Source: Weissella cibaria KACC 11862
Lineage (GTDB): Bacteria; Bacillota; Bacilli; Lactobacillales; Lactobacillaceae
NCBI RefSeq assembly: GCF_000193635.1
Contig: NZ_AEKT01000029.1
Span: forward strand, 1-64,000
Direction of reading: 5' to 3'
Length of the DNA stretch: 64,000 bases
Position numbers and translations under genes: made by a program. Of the stretch, positions 61,714 to 64,000 are shown piece by piece. Numbering within the stretch: position 1 is the stretch's first letter; each line of letters opens with the position of its first letter. The notes below the pieces were generated by a model. The model ran no database searches and had not been told where the DNA came from. It worked only from the letters and a program-made list of their open reading frames with translations.

Positions 61714-62814
61714 CTAATCAATAATTCGTAATTCCTTTGACGAATGCGTAAATGAATCAGCACCCGTTTCCGTCATCACGACAGAATCTTCAATGCGAAT
61801 GCCTAGGTCCCCTGGAATATAAATTCCCGGCTCAATTGAGAAGGCCATGCCTGGTTGCAATACCAGCTCATTACCCGTCGCAATTTGAATTGACTCGTGC
61901 ACAGATGACCCGATACCATGTCCCAAACGGTGGACAAAGTACTCACCATAGCCAGCCTTGGTGATAATATCACGGGCAATCGCATCCAACTCGCCCGCCG
62001 TCATCCCCGGCTTAGCTTGAGACTGTGCTGCCAATTGGGCTTCCAAAACCACGTTGTACACATCTCGTTGGTGATCTGAAACCGTTTGGAAGGCAACTGT
62101 TCGGGTTGCATCTGACACATACCCTTCATAAATCGTACCCAAATCAAACAACGCCAAATCACCACGTTGCAAACGTGTCGAACCAGTATCACCGTGAGGC
62201 TCAGCCGCGTGTGCGCCGAATTGAACCAAGGTTTCAAACGACATGCCGACAACCCCGGCTGACTTCAAATCATATTCAAGCTTCGCCATCACTTGCAACT
62301 CTGACACACCAGCTTGCATCGCAGCAAAAGCAAATTCGAATGCTCGGTCTGCATCATCCCCGGCCTTGTGCATCTTAGCAATTTCATCCGGTGTCTTGAT
62401 TAGGTGCATCTCAACCATCACCGGCGACAAGTCACCCACAAACTTTGCATCAGGTACTGCCGTTTGCAAAGCTGCCGCTCGGTCCAATGTCATTTGTCCC
62501 TTTTCAACGGCCCATGTCGTCGCATGTTGCGTGTGTGCATGCAGATGTTGCGCGATCAATTGGTATGGTTGCTCGTGATCTTGATACCCGTAAACTGGGT
62601 GTGTCCAACCAGCCCCCTTAACCGCTTCCACTTCCAACGCTGGCGCAAAAATGAATGGTTCATCTTGTGGGAAAACAACCAGCGCTAGTACACGCTCGAT
62701 TGGATCCGATTCAAAGCCAGTTAAATATGAAATTGAGTGGAAATCTGAAAAATAGGCGACATCCAATTGGTTTTCGTTCAGCCAATTTTGAATCTTTGCT
62801 AACTTATCAGTCAT
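61714..62814 (-). CDS. pepQ: Xaa-Pro dipeptidase PepQ
   Basis: PepQ cleaves dipeptides with C-terminal proline, releasing proline in the cytoplasm. The 366-residue M24 metalloprotease has a creatinase-like N-terminal domain (residues 1-125) and the catalytic domain with metal ligands in LALFDLGTIYEGYVSDATRT, the GHGIGSSVHE histidines, AFSIEPGIY and GIRIEDSVVM glutamates. It is divergent from ccpA, an arrangement well known in lactic acid bacteria. TACAAT/TTGCGC promoter elements lie upstream. Confidence 0.94.
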   Translation of the reverse strand: MTDKLAKIQNWLNENQLDVAYFSDFHSISYLTGFESDPIERVLALVVFPQDEPFIFAPALEVEAVKGAGWTHPVYGYQDHEQPYQLIAQHLHAHTQHATTWAVEKGQMTLDRAAALQTAVPDAKFVGDLSPVMVEMHLIKTPDEIAKMHKAGDDADRAFEFAFAAMQAGVSELQVMAKLEYDLKSAGVVGMSFETLVQFGAHAAEPHGDTGSTRLQRGDLALFDLGTIYEGYVSDATRTVAFQTVSDHQRDVYNVVLEAQLAAQSQAKPGMTAGELDAIARDIITKAGYGEYFVHRLGHGIGSSVHESIQIATGNELVLQPGMAFSIEPGIYIPGDLGIRIEDSVVMTETGADSFTHSSKELRIID

Positions 62815-62847
62815 ATTAAAGAATCCTCGTTTTTCACGTTTCTTTTC

Positions 62848-62877
62848 ATTGTACGCTCATTTTCAGAAAATGCGCAA
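62848..62877 (-). promoter_or_regulatory. Probable pepQ promoter
   Basis: On the minus strand TTGCGC (62872-62877) and TACAAT (62848-62853) are 18 bases apart, placing the start near 62841, about 27 bases before the pepQ ATG. Confidence 0.55.
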
Positions 62878-62953
62878 CTCCTCACTATTGTGTGCTAGAA
62901 TATAACATTGTGTGAATTGATTGTTTTTATGAAAACAACGTATGAAAACATGG

Positions 62954-62978
62954 TACAATCACATTGTAACCGTTTGCA
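62954..62978 (+). promoter_or_regulatory. ccpA promoter -10 with overlapping cre site
   Basis: TGGTACAAT is an extended -10 (TACAAT at 62954-62959). TTGTAACCGTTTGCA (62964-62978) matches the cre consensus WTGNAANCGNWNNCW and covers the expected start, so CcpA should repress its own gene. Just upstream, TATGAAAAC occurs twice with a 13-base period (about 62927-62949). Confidence 0.7.
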
Positions 62979-63065
62979 GTTATGCAAAGGTACAAGCTTA
63001 AAAAACAAGCTATGAAAATAACATGATTGTTTAAAGACAGATACAAGACCCAAAGGAGAATCGAC

Positions 63066-64000
63066 ATGGAAAAGCAGACCATCACGATTTACGACGTGGC
63101 CCGCGAAGCAAAAGTTTCAATGGCTACAGTTTCACGTGTTGTTAACGGCAACGCCAACGTTAAGCAAGAAACAAAAGAAAAGGTTGAGGCGGTGATTGAA
63201 CGCCTTGGTTACCGTCCTAACGCAGTTGCCCGCGGCCTTGCCTCACGTCGCACAACGACAATTGGTGTTGTGATTCCAGATGTCACTGACCACTACTTCG
63301 CTGAGCTAGCACGTGGTATTGATGACGTGGCCGCAATGTACCACTACCAAATTATCCTAGCGAACTCTGATGAGTCCGACACAAAGGAACTGCAAGTGCT
63401 TGAAAATCTTTTGAGCAAGCAGGTTGATGGGATTGTCTTCATGGGAAACTTGATTGACGACGGTATTCGCAAGGAATTTGCTCGCGCTGATGTGCCAATT
63501 GTGTTGGCTGGATCAGTTGACCACGTTTCAGAACAACCTTCTGTCAACATCGACTACACAACCGCAATCGGCGAAGCGACCACTAAGTTGCTAAAGAATG
63601 GCCACAAACGCGTTGCCTTTGTAACGGGTAGCCTAGATCATGGCATTAACCGTGAATTTAAGCTTAAGGGATACATGAATGCCCTGGCCGTTGCTGGGGT
63701 TGACTATGATGAAAGTCTGGTCTTGCAAGGTGACTATGATTACCAATCTGGTTATCAAATTGCTGCCCTGGTCCAAGATGCCAAGGCAACTGCGGCCGTT
63801 GTTGTGAACGATGAAATGGCTGCCGGCTTGTTAAATGGTCTAACTGACGCCGGTGTCAACGTGCCGGATGATTTTGAGTTGATTACAAACAATAACTCAA
63901 AAATCGCGGTGATGACCCGGCCACAAATGTCATCAATCACGCAGCCAATCTACGACCTTGGCGCGGTTGCCATGCGTATGCTGACTAAATTAATGAATCA
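63066..64000 (+). CDS. ccpA: Catabolite control protein A, 3' end outside the window
   Basis: CcpA is the LacI-family regulator that, with seryl-phosphorylated HPr, controls carbon catabolite genes through cre sites. The visible 311 residues start MEKQTITIYDVAREAKVSM and show the helix-turn-helix (VSMATVSRVVNGNANV), the hinge RPNAVARGLASRRT, and a periplasmic-binding-protein-type core (IGVVIPDVTDHYFAELARGI, VDGIVFMGN, RVAFVTGSL). CAAAGGAG lies before the ATG. About 20 more residues are expected beyond the edge. It is divergent from pepQ. Confidence 0.95.
   Translation, partial: MEKQTITIYDVAREAKVSMATVSRVVNGNANVKQETKEKVEAVIERLGYRPNAVARGLASRRTTTIGVVIPDVTDHYFAELARGIDDVAAMYHYQIILANSDESDTKELQVLENLLSKQVDGIVFMGNLIDDGIRKEFARADVPIVLAGSVDHVSEQPSVNIDYTTAIGEATTKLLKNGHKRVAFVTGSLDHGINREFKLKGYMNALAVAGVDYDESLVLQGDYDYQSGYQIAALVQDAKATAAVVVNDEMAAGLLNGLTDAGVNVPDDFELITNNNSKIAVMTRPQMSSITQPIYDLGAVAMRMLTKLMN

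Overview
The window looks like a chromosomal segment of a lactic acid bacterium. T-box leaders precede the glycyl and histidyl/aspartyl tRNA synthetase genes, the mevalonate enzyme MvaS is present, pepQ and ccpA are divergent, and surface proteins carry LPxTG and WxL signals. Gene content and codon choice suggest Leuconostocaceae, most likely Weissella, but this is inferred from family resemblance and not from a database match. Most genes lie on the minus strand in compact operons with clear ribosome binding sites and intrinsic terminators. I see no transposase, integrase, phage gene or CRISPR array.

Layout. At 1-9.4 kb: tRNA-Gly; ruvA-ruvB-queA; a purine-salvage operon (guaB, a guaB-like paralogue, ade) behind a guanine riboswitch; an MFS exporter; a MITE-like palindromic repeat; a DUF1361 protein. 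At 9.4-24 kb: obg-yigZ, uvrC, two small proteins, a two-gene ABC exporter, ftsK, trmL, an AI-2E/PerM permease, a CcpA-boxed lactonase gene, ridA and terC. At 24-34 kb: an alpha/beta hydrolase, a T-box-controlled glyQS operon, pnuC, a 57-residue protein, then rpsU-yqeY-phoH-ybeY-dgkA-era-recO. At 34-44 kb: yitT, an LPxTG protein with 33-bp repeats, a T-box-controlled hisS-aspS operon, an amidase, a nucleoside deoxyribosyltransferase, and coaBC-mvaS.

The accessory region is 44.3-58.2 kb: a 2877-residue LPxTG adhesin with about 15 alanine-rich repeats, a three-gene WxL-type surface module (beta-helix-like protein, WxL protein, DUF916/DUF3324 partner) and an Mga-type regulator. At 58-64 kb: tRNA-Glu, a Rossmann-fold protein, tRNA-Ser(CGA), an MFS transporter, an unknown 131-residue protein, a shortened second copy of the repeat, pepQ, and the start of ccpA, which runs off the window.

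How the genes fit together. The purine operon joins adenine deamination with IMP oxidation under guanine-responsive attenuation. Its middle gene looks like an IMP dehydrogenase that has lost its catalytic loop and flap, and this is the most unusual enzyme here. CcpA boxes sit at the promoters of ccpA and of the lactonase gene. The WxL genes, giant adhesin and Mga regulator probably form a cell-surface adhesion island. The less expected items are the IMPDH-like pseudoenzyme pair, the overlapping Asp/His specifier in the hisS-aspS T-box, the MITE-like element with its internally deleted second copy, and a nested, switch-like inverted-repeat structure at 3017-3124.
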